Origin: Halobacillus_A sp043497005
GTDB taxonomy: Bacteria; Bacillota; Bacilli; Bacillales; Halobacillaceae
NCBI RefSeq assembly: GCF_043497005.1
Contig: NZ_JBIEKE010000001.1
Coordinates: 1,302,001 to 1,366,000, forward strand
Direction: 5' to 3'
DNA length: 64,000 bases
Below the pieces are notes generated by a model. That model was not told where the DNA came from and did no database searches. It saw nothing but the letters and a program-made list of their open reading frames with translations. Position numbers and translations under genes: made by a program. Shown in pieces: positions 6,144 to 14,348 of the stretch. How positions within the stretch are numbered: the first letter of the stretch is position 1; the number at the start of each line of letters is the position of its first letter.

Positions 6144-7148
6144 TTATTCTTCAATAAATGTTGTATCCACTAATCCATTTAAGTTTGGTTTTTCCTCAAG
6201 AAACTGCAGTTCATAAGAAGAATCTGCGAACATTTGAATTTCTTTCTCATCCACTACATAAGTGAAGTTCATGCGCTCCCAGGAGCTGTCGACTACTTCT
6301 TTTGATAGCTTCTGATCTGTAATTTCTTCAATCTTTTCAATTGCAATTTCTTTTGATTCTTCAGGGTTCTCATTTACATAGTCTGTAGCATTTTTGTGAG
6401 CATCGACTAAGTTTTGGATAAGTCCCGGGTCTTTCTCTTTTAACTTTTCAGACGTTACGAATACAGAAGCCGGCATGTCAGCGTTGTGAGCCACCTCATC
6501 GTTCTGAAACATCACTTCTCCTGTGCCTTCTGCTTCAATATAAGCAGCCCATGGCTCTGGAACAGCTGCGACGTCTACTTTACCGGATTCAAACATGCTG
6601 CTGTAAGTGGCTGGTTTTCCAGTAACGTGCTTCATTTCACCGTCTAAACGATCAGACGTAATGCCGAATTCATTTTTCATCAACGTCTCAAACTGTACGT
6701 CGTGTGTGCAGCCTACGCGAGGGGAGATGAATGTTTTTCCTTTAATATCTTCAGCGGATTCAATGTCAGCCCCGTTTCGCTTCATAATCACGGTGCCGCC
6801 TGTAGCACCTGCACCGACGATGTTAATATCTGCACCGCTTGTGAAGTGATTCATTGCTGGACCAGGTCCTACAATTCCGCCTTCAATTTCTCCTGTTTCA
6901 ATGGCTGTCATAAAGGCTGAACCATCTGGAAAGTATTGATAGTTCACTTCAGTACCATCTGGTAATGTATCTTCATAGAAACCTTTTTCTTCTGCTACCA
7001 TTCCTGCCGCGTGGTCAATATTTGGGAAGTACCCAATCGTTACCGAATCATCAGAACTTGAGCCGCTGCTTGATCCAGATTCACTGCCACATGCAGCCAA
7101 TATACCTGCCAACACGACTAAACTAAAGATAGAAATAATTTTCTTCAA
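6144..7148 (-). CDS. Sulfonate/taurine/nitrate-type ABC transporter substrate-binding lipoprotein
   Basis: An extracytoplasmic binding protein of 334 residues, anchored as a lipoprotein. It has a basic start, a hydrophobic stretch and a lipobox LAACG near residue 18, then a Ser-rich linker. The mature part reads VTIGYFPNIDHAAGMVAEEKG, the fold of SsuA/TauA/NrtA-type proteins. I chose the TTG at 7148 because a GGGAG site (7153-7158) lies just upstream and the signal peptide then starts normally; an in-frame ATG at 7184 overlaps the permease gene. Exact ligand is unknown. The CymR-like operator upstream argues for organosulfur compounds. Confidence 0.85.
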   Translation of the reverse strand: MKKIISIFSLVVLAGILAACGSESGSSSGSSSDDSVTIGYFPNIDHAAGMVAEEKGFYEDTLPDGTEVNYQYFPDGSAFMTAIETGEIEGGIVGPGPAMNHFTSGADINIVGAGATGGTVIMKRNGADIESAEDIKGKTFISPRVGCTHDVQFETLMKNEFGITSDRLDGEMKHVTGKPATYSSMFESGKVDVAAVPEPWAAYIEAEGTGEVMFQNDEVAHNADMPASVFVTSEKLKEKDPGLIQNLVDAHKNATDYVNENPEESKEIAIEKIEEITDQKLSKEVVDSSWERMNFTYVVDEKEIQMFADSSYELQFLEEKPNLNGLVDTTFIEE

Positions 7149-7168
7149 TATAATCTCCCTTTCATCAT

Positions 7169-7927
7169 TTAAGCTAATCCCCAACGACTTCTTACATTTT
7201 TCTCTAGTTTAGAAAAAACTAATTGATCGGCAAATGCCCCAATCACGCCAATAATGACGATGATGGCAACGACTTGATCCATACGTGCATAATCTTGAGC
7301 GTAGGCTAAAGAGTAGCCAAGACCAGGACCGTTACTTAACAGTTCACCAGCCATAAGTGCTCTCCAGCTAAAAGCCCAAGCCAGACGAAGCCCCGTCATA
7401 AAATAAGGAACGCTCGAGGGAACTTCAACTCTAAAGAACATTCGAAATCCGCTTGTGCCCATAGTTTTAGCAGCACGTATAAATTGCGGAGGAACGCTTT
7501 GTATGGCTGTTCTGACGTTAAGTGCCATAACAAATGTACCGCCTAGAACGACGACAAAAATAACGGCAAATTCTGAGAAGCCAAACAGCATAATCGCTAA
7601 AGGTACCCAGACAATACTTGGAATACTTTGCATTGCGATTAAATACATGCCGGCTGTTTCATCTGCTTGTTTGGATTTACCTAAAATTACACCGAGAACA
7701 GTGCCAAAGGTAATCGCCATAAATAATCCTATAAATAAGTGCTTAAAGCTTGCTCCAAGAGCACCTACAAAATCACCACGTGTAAATCCGTTATAAAGAG
7801 CTTCTCCTACACTTGTTGGAGAGGGGAAAATAATTTCTTCAAGAATACCTAGTGAGAAAATCAGCTGCCAGATACCGAGAACCGCCACTAGAAATAAGAT
7901 CCGTTTAATAAGAATATTCAATTTCAT
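7169..7927 (-). CDS. ABC transporter permease, SsuC/TauC type
   Basis: Inner-membrane permease of 252 residues with about six membrane segments. The binding-protein-dependent transport signature is visible near residues 145-180 (IRAAKTMGTSGFRMFFRVEVPSS): the EAA loop that contacts the ATPase. A following GLRLAWAFSWRALMAGE segment is typical of the nitrate/sulfonate/taurine permease group. Its start overlaps the ATPase gene by 23 nt, so the two are coupled. The binding-protein gene follows 20 nt downstream. Confidence 0.9.
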   Translation of the reverse strand: MKLNILIKRILFLVAVLGIWQLIFSLGILEEIIFPSPTSVGEALYNGFTRGDFVGALGASFKHLFIGLFMAITFGTVLGVILGKSKQADETAGMYLIAMQSIPSIVWVPLAIMLFGFSEFAVIFVVVLGGTFVMALNVRTAIQSVPPQFIRAAKTMGTSGFRMFFRVEVPSSVPYFMTGLRLAWAFSWRALMAGELLSNGPGLGYSLAYAQDYARMDQVVAIIVIIGVIGAFADQLVFSKLEKNVRSRWGLA

Positions 7928-8699
7928 CGGTCAATTCTTCCTTTAATACTTTATTGATTTCTCCTTTAAGCAAGTTCATTACTTCATCTTCAAACTGAAT
8001 GACACGCTCGTCTGAACGGCTGCGAGGGCGAGGGATATCAACGTTAAAGTCAGCAATGATGCGGCCTGGGCGCGTTCCCATCACGATGATTCGGTCACTC
8101 AATTTAATGGCTTCTTGAATACTGTGAGTCACAAATAGAATTGTCTTCTGGGTTTCCTGCCACACTTTAATGAGTTCATCGTGGAGAATATGACGGGTCT
8201 GTTCATCTAAAGCTCCAAAAGGTTCATCCATGAGCAGCACCTTTGGGTCCATAGCCAGTGCGCGTGCAATGGCTACTCGCTGCTGCATGCCTCCAGAAAG
8301 CTCATACGTATAATGTTTTTTAAATCGGCTTAAATGCACCATTTTTAAGAAGTGGTCCGCTCGTTCTTCCGCTTCCTTCTTACTCATTGTAGATTTCAGC
8401 GGGAACATCACATTGTCTTTTACGTTCAACCAGGGGAATAAAGAAGCTTGCTGAAAGACCATCCCGCGTTCCGGGCCAGCTTGTTTAATCTCTTTTCCTT
8501 CAAGCGACATCGAGCCGGTCGTCGCGTGTTCAAGTCCGGCAACCATTGACAGAAGGGTCGATTTACCACAGCCTGAGGGACCTAATAATGAAACAAATTC
8601 CTTTTTCTCGATGGATAAATCAATGTCGGCAAAAACTTCGAACTCGCCTTGTTCTTTATCTATAAACGTTTTTCCGACTTGGTTTAGTTCAAGAAACAT
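7905..8699 (-). CDS. ABC transporter ATP-binding protein, SsuB/TauB type
   Basis: Cytoplasmic ATPase of 264 residues, first gene of the minus-strand importer operon. Walker A is GPSGCGKST near residue 41, the Q-loop is VFQQASLFPW, the signature is LSGGMQQR, Walker B is VLLMDEPFGALDEQT, and the switch His follows in TILFVTHSIQEA. The DEPFGALD and HSIQEA forms are typical of the nitrate/sulfonate/taurine subfamily. Translation has a strong AAAGGAGGG site. The operon promoter and a CymR-like site lie immediately upstream. Confidence 0.92.
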   Translation of the reverse strand: MFLELNQVGKTFIDKEQGEFEVFADIDLSIEKKEFVSLLGPSGCGKSTLLSMVAGLEHATTGSMSLEGKEIKQAGPERGMVFQQASLFPWLNVKDNVMFPLKSTMSKKEAEERADHFLKMVHLSRFKKHYTYELSGGMQQRVAIARALAMDPKVLLMDEPFGALDEQTRHILHDELIKVWQETQKTILFVTHSIQEAIKLSDRIIVMGTRPGRIIADFNVDIPRPRSRSDERVIQFEDEVMNLLKGEINKVLKEELTDEIEYSY

Positions 8700-8719
8700 G
8701 TAAATCCCTCCTTTATTTA

Positions 8720-8787
8720 TAATTCCTATTGAATTAGTTGGTTTTAGTATAGTTTATGATTATACAGTTCTTTCATGTCCTGTGCAA
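8720..8787 (-). promoter_or_regulatory. Sigma-A promoter with a CymR-like operator for the sulfonate-type ABC operon
   Basis: On the minus strand, TTGCAC (8782-8787), a 17-nt spacer and TATAAT (8759-8764) form a good promoter. Just downstream, covering the expected start, is a 27-nt site (8720-8746) ending ATAGGAATTA and beginning TAAAACC. This resembles the CymR consensus, whose best-conserved end is ATNGGAATTA. CymR represses sulfur-acquisition genes, including ssu, when cysteine is plentiful. The operator call is from memory of the consensus. Confidence 0.6.
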
Positions 8788-8814
8788 TACTTTTAAAAAT
8801 ATTTAAAAAATTAG

Positions 8815-9092
8815 CTCGGGACATAACCAAAGCAGGATGTCATAAAACGAACGATTGTACATACTCAGATCATTAGCGTAGTCAAAACACGCAGACTCCT
8901 GTGGGAACAGCGCGAGTCGAAGATCCAGCAGGTAAGCGCTCTTTGCTTACCGAGGAAGCTGAGGCCGTGCTCGCGGAAAGCGGAGTGTTTTGACGGAGCG
9001 ATGGTGTAGAGTCTCATTAACATAAAATAATCCGAACAGATTTCTCCATGATCGTTCGGATTATTTTATGTTTTATTTAGTTATGTCCCAGC
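8815..9092. repeat. Intergenic inverted-repeat element (MITE/REP-like), full copy
   Basis: A nested palindromic element. The outer ends are GGGACATAAC (8818-8827) and GTTATGTCCC (9080-9089). Inside is a core bounded by GTCAAAACAC (8881-8890) and GTGTTTTGAC (8985-8994), containing GCAGACTCC, GGGAACAGCGCGAG and GAGGAAGCTGAGGCCGTGC. A 17-bp perfect hairpin follows (9021-9037 with 9054-9070). It fills most of the 397-nt gap between two minus-strand genes. A decayed relative lies at 29755-29885. It encodes nothing. Similar GACTCC...AGCTGAGGC repeats occur between genes in other halophilic Bacillaceae, as I recall. Confidence 0.75.
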
Positions 9093-9096
9093 CCCA

Positions 9097-10230
9097 TTAA
9101 TTAGAAGAACGAATTAGATTTCGGCTTTCCTCCATATTATATTGTATATTTTTCCGATTCGATTTGACTAAAGTTACGATGTATTGACTAAACGGTAAAA
9201 ATGAGATGATTTTCAGAAGAACAATACAGAGTAAAATCACCATAAAGTGAAAAGGGATGATATAGATCGGTTCTGCAAAAACATCATAAGGCGCATACCA
9301 CTGATACATGGTAATGACAAAAGGATGAATGAGGTAAATTCCCATTGACATATTTCCTAACTTTATAAATCCTTCCATTATAAAGTCTTTCCAGAAGATT
9401 AGCTGATAGTATAAGCTAATAAGAACAATAAAAGCGATAGGTATAGTAATAAAATGTAATAAGTTCTCATTTGAATTTATAATTTGCTGGTGGGAGTGGT
9501 AATCTAACACGCTAAAAATAAGGACGAATAGACCTGTAATTAGTGTGAATATTTGATTTGATTTTTTTAATAAATAGCGATGAATGTAAGGCCAGAGTTT
9601 TACTAATAAGGCACCGAGCATAAAGTAGTAAATCCATTGCAGTAAAAACGTACGGCTGTTAATGAATGAGTTTAAGTACTCGTTATTTACTTCAAAATGA
9701 TTAGTTACAAATAGATAATTTACATAAATGGAAAGGATCGTTGCAAATGTAATCGTTTTTAAATTCATCCACTTCCGAATCAATAGAAATAAAAAATAAA
9801 ATTGAATGACTAAGCTTATAAAGTATAGGTGAAAATACGATTCTCCAGTGATAAATTGGAACGTAAAGTCTGTCACTTCTGAGGAAATGGACCAATCAGG
9901 GAAGACTTCTATACCGTTGAAGTAATCGAAAGCTAAATAAAATAAACTCCAAACCACAAATGGTGAAATAATTTTAACCATACGGCTTTTTAGGAACTGA
10001 GAAACTTTAAAATGCTTCTTAGCCATTTGATTGTAGAGAAGGAAGCCGCTCATCACTGCAAAAAGAGGTGTTCCAATTCGTGATATCTGGTTAAAAAAAT
10101 TGGTGAGTGTTGTATGACTTCCATCATAAGCACCGTAGAAACGAGCACCTACGTGCACCATTACTACTAATAGGCAGGCGATGGCACGTACAAAGTTAAT
10201 TTCGTACAAATATTTTTTTTCCAAAACCAA
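9097..10230 (-). CDS. Membrane acyltransferase, acyltransferase 3 family (OafA/WecH-like)
   Basis: A 377-residue integral membrane protein with about ten hydrophobic segments. The N-terminus reads LYEINFVRAIACLLVVMVHVGARF, with the family catalytic-type His in the first helix, followed by RIGTPLFAVMSGFLL, the hallmark of acyltransferase 3. Such enzymes O-acetylate or O-succinylate surface glycans or teichoic acids. The acceptor here is unknown. It begins with a TTG after GAGG; a second TTG two codons on is also possible. It stands alone and ends at the repeat element, with no recognisable own terminator. Confidence 0.85.
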   Translation of the reverse strand: MVLEKKYLYEINFVRAIACLLVVMVHVGARFYGAYDGSHTTLTNFFNQISRIGTPLFAVMSGFLLYNQMAKKHFKVSQFLKSRMVKIISPFVVWSLFYLAFDYFNGIEVFPDWSISSEVTDFTFQFITGESYFHLYFISLVIQFYFLFLLIRKWMNLKTITFATILSIYVNYLFVTNHFEVNNEYLNSFINSRTFLLQWIYYFMLGALLVKLWPYIHRYLLKKSNQIFTLITGLFVLIFSVLDYHSHQQIINSNENLLHFITIPIAFIVLISLYYQLIFWKDFIMEGFIKLGNMSMGIYLIHPFVITMYQWYAPYDVFAEPIYIIPFHFMVILLCIVLLKIISFLPFSQYIVTLVKSNRKNIQYNMEESRNLIRSSN

Positions 10231-10525
10231 TCATCCTCATGTGTGTTCTAGTTGTCCATTATAATGTTAGGTTTTTTTCAAATTCTTTGTCCGTTCTTCG
10301 TTACTTTTTAAAATGGTATTTTAATAAAGTGAAAATGAAGGGATTCGGGGATAAGAATGGCCAAAAACCATCCCTCTCGTTATTTTCCGAAATTAATGAA
10401 ACGAAAACCTCTTTTTTGTATGGATTTTAGTACTTTGATTAGTTTGTGCGTCATTTCGGCTTATAACGCCTTTTAAATAACAATTCCAGCAATTACCGAC
10501 ACATAATAGTCAAAAGATTCCGTAA
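10231..10525. other. AT-rich intergenic region upstream of hpf
   Basis: Between the divergent acyltransferase and hpf genes. A 63-codon open frame at 10239-10430 lacks a ribosome-binding site and resembles no protein I know. I see no RNA gene or strong hairpin here. The functional sites are the promoters just downstream. Confidence 0.4.
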
Positions 10526-10559
10526 GTTTATGCAGGAATAGGTAAGGGTATGGTAGAAT
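10526..10559 (+). promoter_or_regulatory. Overlapping sigma-B and sigma-H promoters of hpf
   Basis: SigB: GTTTAT (10526-10531), 14-nt spacer, GGGTAT (10546-10551). SigH: AGGAATA (10534-10540), 14-nt spacer, AGAAT (10555-10559). Both match their consensus closely and are interleaved. The Bacillus subtilis orthologue yvyD is known to be induced through both SigB and SigH. Confidence 0.7.
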
Positions 10560-10595
10560 ATAAACTACATAAGGATGAAAGGAGGACACTTCTAA

Positions 10596-11159
10596 ATGTT
10601 AACTTACAACATTCGTGGTGAAAACTTAGAGGTGACGGATCCAATTAAGGATTATGTGGAGAAAAAGGTGGGCAAACTGGAGCGCTACTTTGAAACTCCC
10701 CCGTCATCAGAAGTACACGTTAATTTAAGTGTCTATAATGATGAGCAGACAATCGAGGTCACAATCCCGATGAAGAATCTACTTCTTCGCGCAGAAGAAC
10801 ACAATACAGACTTATACGCTGCCATCGACCTTGTGGTAGATAAATTGGAAAGACAAATTCGAAAGTACAAAACAAAAGTGAATCGCAGATCCCGTCAGGA
10901 AGGCGCACCGAAATATGTGTTTGCTGAACTTGAAAGAGAAGCGCAGGAACAGCGAGAAGAGAACTATAATAATGATGAGAATGATATTGAAATTGTTAGA
11001 ACTAAGCGTTTTGACTTAAAGCCGATGGATAGTGAAGAAGCTGCCTTGCAGATGGATTTACTTGGTCACGCGTTTTACGTATTTACGAATGCGGATACAG
11101 ACGAGACGAACATTGTCTATAAACGACGTGACGGACGTTACGGATTGATAGAAACGTGA
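10596..11159 (+). CDS. hpf: Ribosome hibernation promoting factor, long form
   Basis: Long HPF (YvyD) binds the 30S decoding region and, through its C-terminal domain, dimerises 70S ribosomes into inactive 100S particles in stationary phase or stress. At 187 residues it has the N-terminal HPF/YfiA domain (MLTYNIRGENLEVTDPIKDYVEKKVGKLERYF) and the C-terminal dimerisation domain (IVRTKRFDLKPMDSEEAALQMDLLGHAFYVFTNADT). It has an AAAGGAGG site. Stress and transition-state control is inferred from the SigB/SigH sites upstream. Confidence 0.96.
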   Translation: MLTYNIRGENLEVTDPIKDYVEKKVGKLERYFETPPSSEVHVNLSVYNDEQTIEVTIPMKNLLLRAEEHNTDLYAAIDLVVDKLERQIRKYKTKVNRRSRQEGAPKYVFAELEREAQEQREENYNNDENDIEIVRTKRFDLKPMDSEEAALQMDLLGHAFYVFTNADTDETNIVYKRRDGRYGLIET

Positions 11160-11170
11160 TAACTAAAGTA

Positions 11171-11206
11171 GAGCAGTCCCTTAAACCGGGGCTGTTCTTT
11201 TTTTTA
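11171..11206 (+). terminator. Rho-independent terminator after hpf
   Basis: GAGCAGTCCC (11171-11180) pairs with GGGGCTGTTC (11188-11197) with a G-U pair. A run of eight T follows. Confidence 0.85.
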
Positions 11207-11384
11207 TAACTATGAAACCCAATTAGGTCGCCAGCCTATTATGATCAATTATTTATTTATAGCTAAGTGAAGACTAATTTTCTATGAGTTTGAAAGTTTA
11301 AAAATGGCAAAACTGCGTTTTTCTTTTCTTTTAACAGTCATGGTATAAAGAAATAGCAATATTCCTGCCATGGGAGGCGAAATG

Positions 11385-11585
11385 ATGACCTATACTTATA
11401 CTTGCACTGACTGTCTTCACCTTTGTCAGAGGATGAAGCAGCAGGAAGAAACGATTGCTCAACTCGTTGAAATCATTGGTGCTGCCAACCGTCGTATTTA
11501 TGAAGTAGATCAACGGCAATTGAAGATGGAGCATCAACTAATACGTGAGTATCAACCCCGCTTGGCCCCTTCCTTATCCCCATAA
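11385..11585 (+). CDS. Small cysteine-containing coiled-coil protein of unknown function
   Basis: A 66-residue product starting MTYTYTCTDCLHLCQRMKQQEE. The N-terminus has a Cys-x2-Cys-x3-Cys cluster that could bind metal. A helix with coiled-coil character follows (about residues 15-52), then a Pro-rich tail. GGAGG at 11373-11377 best fits the ATG at 11385; the ATG at 11382 is also possible. It stands between the hpf terminator and secA, with its own leader. A later AGCAGC/GCTGCT hairpin (11601-11621) may be a weak terminator. I do not recognise the family. Confidence 0.6.
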   Translation: MTYTYTCTDCLHLCQRMKQQEETIAQLVEIIGAANRRIYEVDQRQLKMEHQLIREYQPRLAPSLSP

Positions 11586-11759
11586 TCGCCTCCATCGAAT
11601 GAGCAGCTCACCCTCGGGCTGCTGGTTCGTCTTTTTCTTCCTTTTTAGAGTGCTCATCACGCGGGGATTTGTTGTCACCTCGCTCTCTTTAGTGTTATGA
11701 TAATGGTTGGATTAAACTATGTTCAACCGAAGATAGGAAATTAAAGAGGAGCGGTTGCA

Positions 11760-14273
11760 ATGATTGGAACGCTTAAGAAAATATTTGGTGATGGAAACTC
11801 TCGCCAACTGAAAAGCTTAGAAAAAATCACTGATAAAGTGAATGATTTAGAGACAGATATAGCTAAGCTGTCCGATGACGGCTTACGTAAAAAGACAGAG
11901 GAATTTAAGAAACGCTACGAAAAAGGTGAAAAACTGGATGATATGATGGTGGAAGCTTTTGCCGTTGTTCGAGAAGCATCAAAACGTGTTTTAGGCATGC
12001 GTCCGTTTGATGTACAGATAGTGGGCGCTGTCGCCCTTCATGAAGGTAACATTGCCGAAATGAAAACGGGGGAAGGTAAAACACTGGCTTCTACGATGCC
12101 GGCTTATCTTAATGCTATTACAGGTAAAGGTGTTCACATCATCACAGTCAATGACTATTTAGCAAGCCGTGACTCCACAGAGATGGGAGAGCTTTTTCAA
12201 TTTCTTGGACTAACCGTTGGGTTAAACCTTAACGGCATGTCTAAGGATGAAAAACGTGAAGCATATCTCGCCGATATCACCTATGGAACAAACAATGAGT
12301 TCGGTTTTGATTATTTACGCGACAACATGGTTTTATACAAAGAACAAATGGTGCAGCGCCCGCTTCATTACGCGATCATCGATGAGGTCGACTCTATCTT
12401 AATTGATGAAGCCCGTACGCCGTTAATTATTTCAGGTACTGCGTCCAAATCAGCGGATTTATATCAATCGGCTAACGCATTCGTGCGCCTGCTTAGACAG
12501 GATGACGAGTTTACGTTTGACGAGAAAACGAAAAACGTTCAATTAACAGAAGAAGGCATAAATAAGGCTGAAAAATACTTTAAAATTGAAAACCTCTTCG
12601 ATCTTTCTAATGTATCGTTAATTCACCATATTAATCAGGCGTTAAAAGCTCATACAACAATGCAGCGGGATACAGATTATGTGGTGGAAGAAGATGAAGT
12701 AGTGATTGTCGACCAATTTACAGGACGTCTAATGAAAGGCCGCCGATACAGTGATGGCCTTCACCAGGCAATTGAAGCCAAAGAAGGTTTACGGATTCAA
12801 AACGAAAGCATGACGCTTGCTTCTATTACCTTCCAGAACTTGTTCCGTATGTACGAGAAGCTGTCCGGAATGACAGGTACCGCTAAGACGGAAGAAGAAG
12901 AATTTCTTAACATTTACAATATGCGCGTCATCTCAATACCAACAAACAAACCGATCGTTCGGGATGACCGGCCAGACCTTGTCTATAAAACAATGGATGG
13001 GAAGTTTAAAGCAGTAGTTGAGGACATTAAAGAACGTTACCAAAAAGGACAGCCTGTTTTAGTAGGTACCGTAGCAGTGGAAACATCTGAAATCATTTCA
13101 CGTTATTTAGATAAGGCAAAAGTACCTCATAACGTACTGAACGCGAAAAATCACTTCCGTGAAGCAGAGATTATCGAAAATGCCGGTCAAAAAGGTGCAG
13201 TTACGATTGCCACAAACATGGCAGGTCGTGGTACCGACATTAAACTTGGTGATGGTGTCCGTGATCTTGGCGGCCTGGCAGTACTAGGGACAGAACGGCA
13301 TGAGTCACGTCGGATTGATAATCAGCTGCGTGGACGTTCCGGCCGTCAAGGAGATCCGGGTATGTCGCAGTTCTATCTAGCAACGGATGATGAGTTAATG
13401 CGTCGCTTCGCTTCTGATAACATGCGTAATATGATGGAACGTTTAGGTATGGATGATTCACAGCCGATTGAAAGTAAAATGATTTCCCGCGCTGTCGAGT
13501 CTGCTCAAAAGCGTGTAGAAGGGAATAACTTCGATGCACGTAAAACGATCCTTTCGTATGATGATGTATTACGTCAGCAGCGTGAAGTTATTTATAAGCA
13601 GCGTTACGACGTGCTCACGTCAGAAAATTTACGTGATATCATTGAACAAATGATTGAGCGAGTTGTTCAGCAGACGGTTCAAGCTCATACAACAGAAGAG
13701 CTGGATGAAGAGTGGGACCTTGAAGCGATCGTTGAATATTGCAGAGCAAACCTCTTGCAAGAAGGCGACGTTAAAGTGGAAGACTTAAAAGGAAAAGATC
13801 CAGAAGAAATGGCAGAACTGATTTTACAAAAAGTGAAGCAGCGCTATGACGAGAAAGAAGCAGAGATGGAAGAAGGACAGATGCGTGAATTTGAAAAAGT
13901 AATTCTGCTTCGTACCGTCGACCAGAAATGGATGGATCACATCGACCAAATGGATCAACTTCGACAAGGTATTCACCTGCGTGCCTACGGTCAAAACGAT
14001 CCTCTGCGTGAGTATCAGTTTGAAGGTTTCAGCATGTTTGAAAAAATGGTTCAAACCATTGATGAAGAAGTCGCTAAGTATGTGATGAAAGCACAAATCC
14101 GTAATAACCTGCAGCGCCAGGAAGTAGCTCAAGGAGCAAAGGCGGTTTCAGGAAGCGGAGAGGAAAGTAAAGAAAGCAAGAAAAAGACACCTTATGTGAA
14201 AAAAGATACGGTAGGACGAAATGACCCTTGCCCTTGCGGCAGTGGTAAAAAGTATAAGAACTGCCACGGGTGA
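11760..14273 (+). CDS. secA: Protein translocase ATPase SecA
   Basis: SecA drives preprotein export through SecYEG by ATP hydrolysis at the membrane. At 837 residues it has the normal Bacillus length. Walker A is MKTGEGKT near residue 102, DEVDSILIDEARTPL is the DEAD-type Walker B region near 208, and motif VI is QLRGRSGRQGDPG. The C-terminal zinc-binding SEC-C tail CPCGSGKKYKNCH is intact, so it can contact ribosomes or SecB-like partners. It has an AAAGAGGAG-type ribosome site. prfB follows directly, as in Bacillus. Confidence 0.98.
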   Translation: MIGTLKKIFGDGNSRQLKSLEKITDKVNDLETDIAKLSDDGLRKKTEEFKKRYEKGEKLDDMMVEAFAVVREASKRVLGMRPFDVQIVGAVALHEGNIAEMKTGEGKTLASTMPAYLNAITGKGVHIITVNDYLASRDSTEMGELFQFLGLTVGLNLNGMSKDEKREAYLADITYGTNNEFGFDYLRDNMVLYKEQMVQRPLHYAIIDEVDSILIDEARTPLIISGTASKSADLYQSANAFVRLLRQDDEFTFDEKTKNVQLTEEGINKAEKYFKIENLFDLSNVSLIHHINQALKAHTTMQRDTDYVVEEDEVVIVDQFTGRLMKGRRYSDGLHQAIEAKEGLRIQNESMTLASITFQNLFRMYEKLSGMTGTAKTEEEEFLNIYNMRVISIPTNKPIVRDDRPDLVYKTMDGKFKAVVEDIKERYQKGQPVLVGTVAVETSEIISRYLDKAKVPHNVLNAKNHFREAEIIENAGQKGAVTIATNMAGRGTDIKLGDGVRDLGGLAVLGTERHESRRIDNQLRGRSGRQGDPGMSQFYLATDDELMRRFASDNMRNMMERLGMDDSQPIESKMISRAVESAQKRVEGNNFDARKTILSYDDVLRQQREVIYKQRYDVLTSENLRDIIEQMIERVVQQTVQAHTTEELDEEWDLEAIVEYCRANLLQEGDVKVEDLKGKDPEEMAELILQKVKQRYDEKEAEMEEGQMREFEKVILLRTVDQKWMDHIDQMDQLRQGIHLRAYGQNDPLREYQFEGFSMFEKMVQTIDEEVAKYVMKAQIRNNLQRQEVAQGAKAVSGSGEESKESKKKTPYVKKDTVGRNDPCPCGSGKKYKNCHG

Positions 14274-14281
14274 TAGAAGAA

Positions 14282-14308
14282 GAGACACTTCCTTAACGGA
14301 GGTGTCTT
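14282..14308 (+). terminator. Hairpin between secA and prfB, weak or partial terminator
   Basis: AGACACTTCC and GGAGGTGTCT form a stem with a TTAAC loop, but only a broken T tract follows. It may attenuate read-through from secA into prfB rather than stop it fully. Confidence 0.55.
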
Positions 14309-14348
14309 ACCTTGTGTTTCGTACCATTTTAATAGGAGTGATGGAATT

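Noticed and set aside
10239..10430. 63-codon frame between the acyltransferase and hpf genes
   Set aside because: No ribosome site, low-complexity Phe/Lys-rich product and an AT-rich promoter region.
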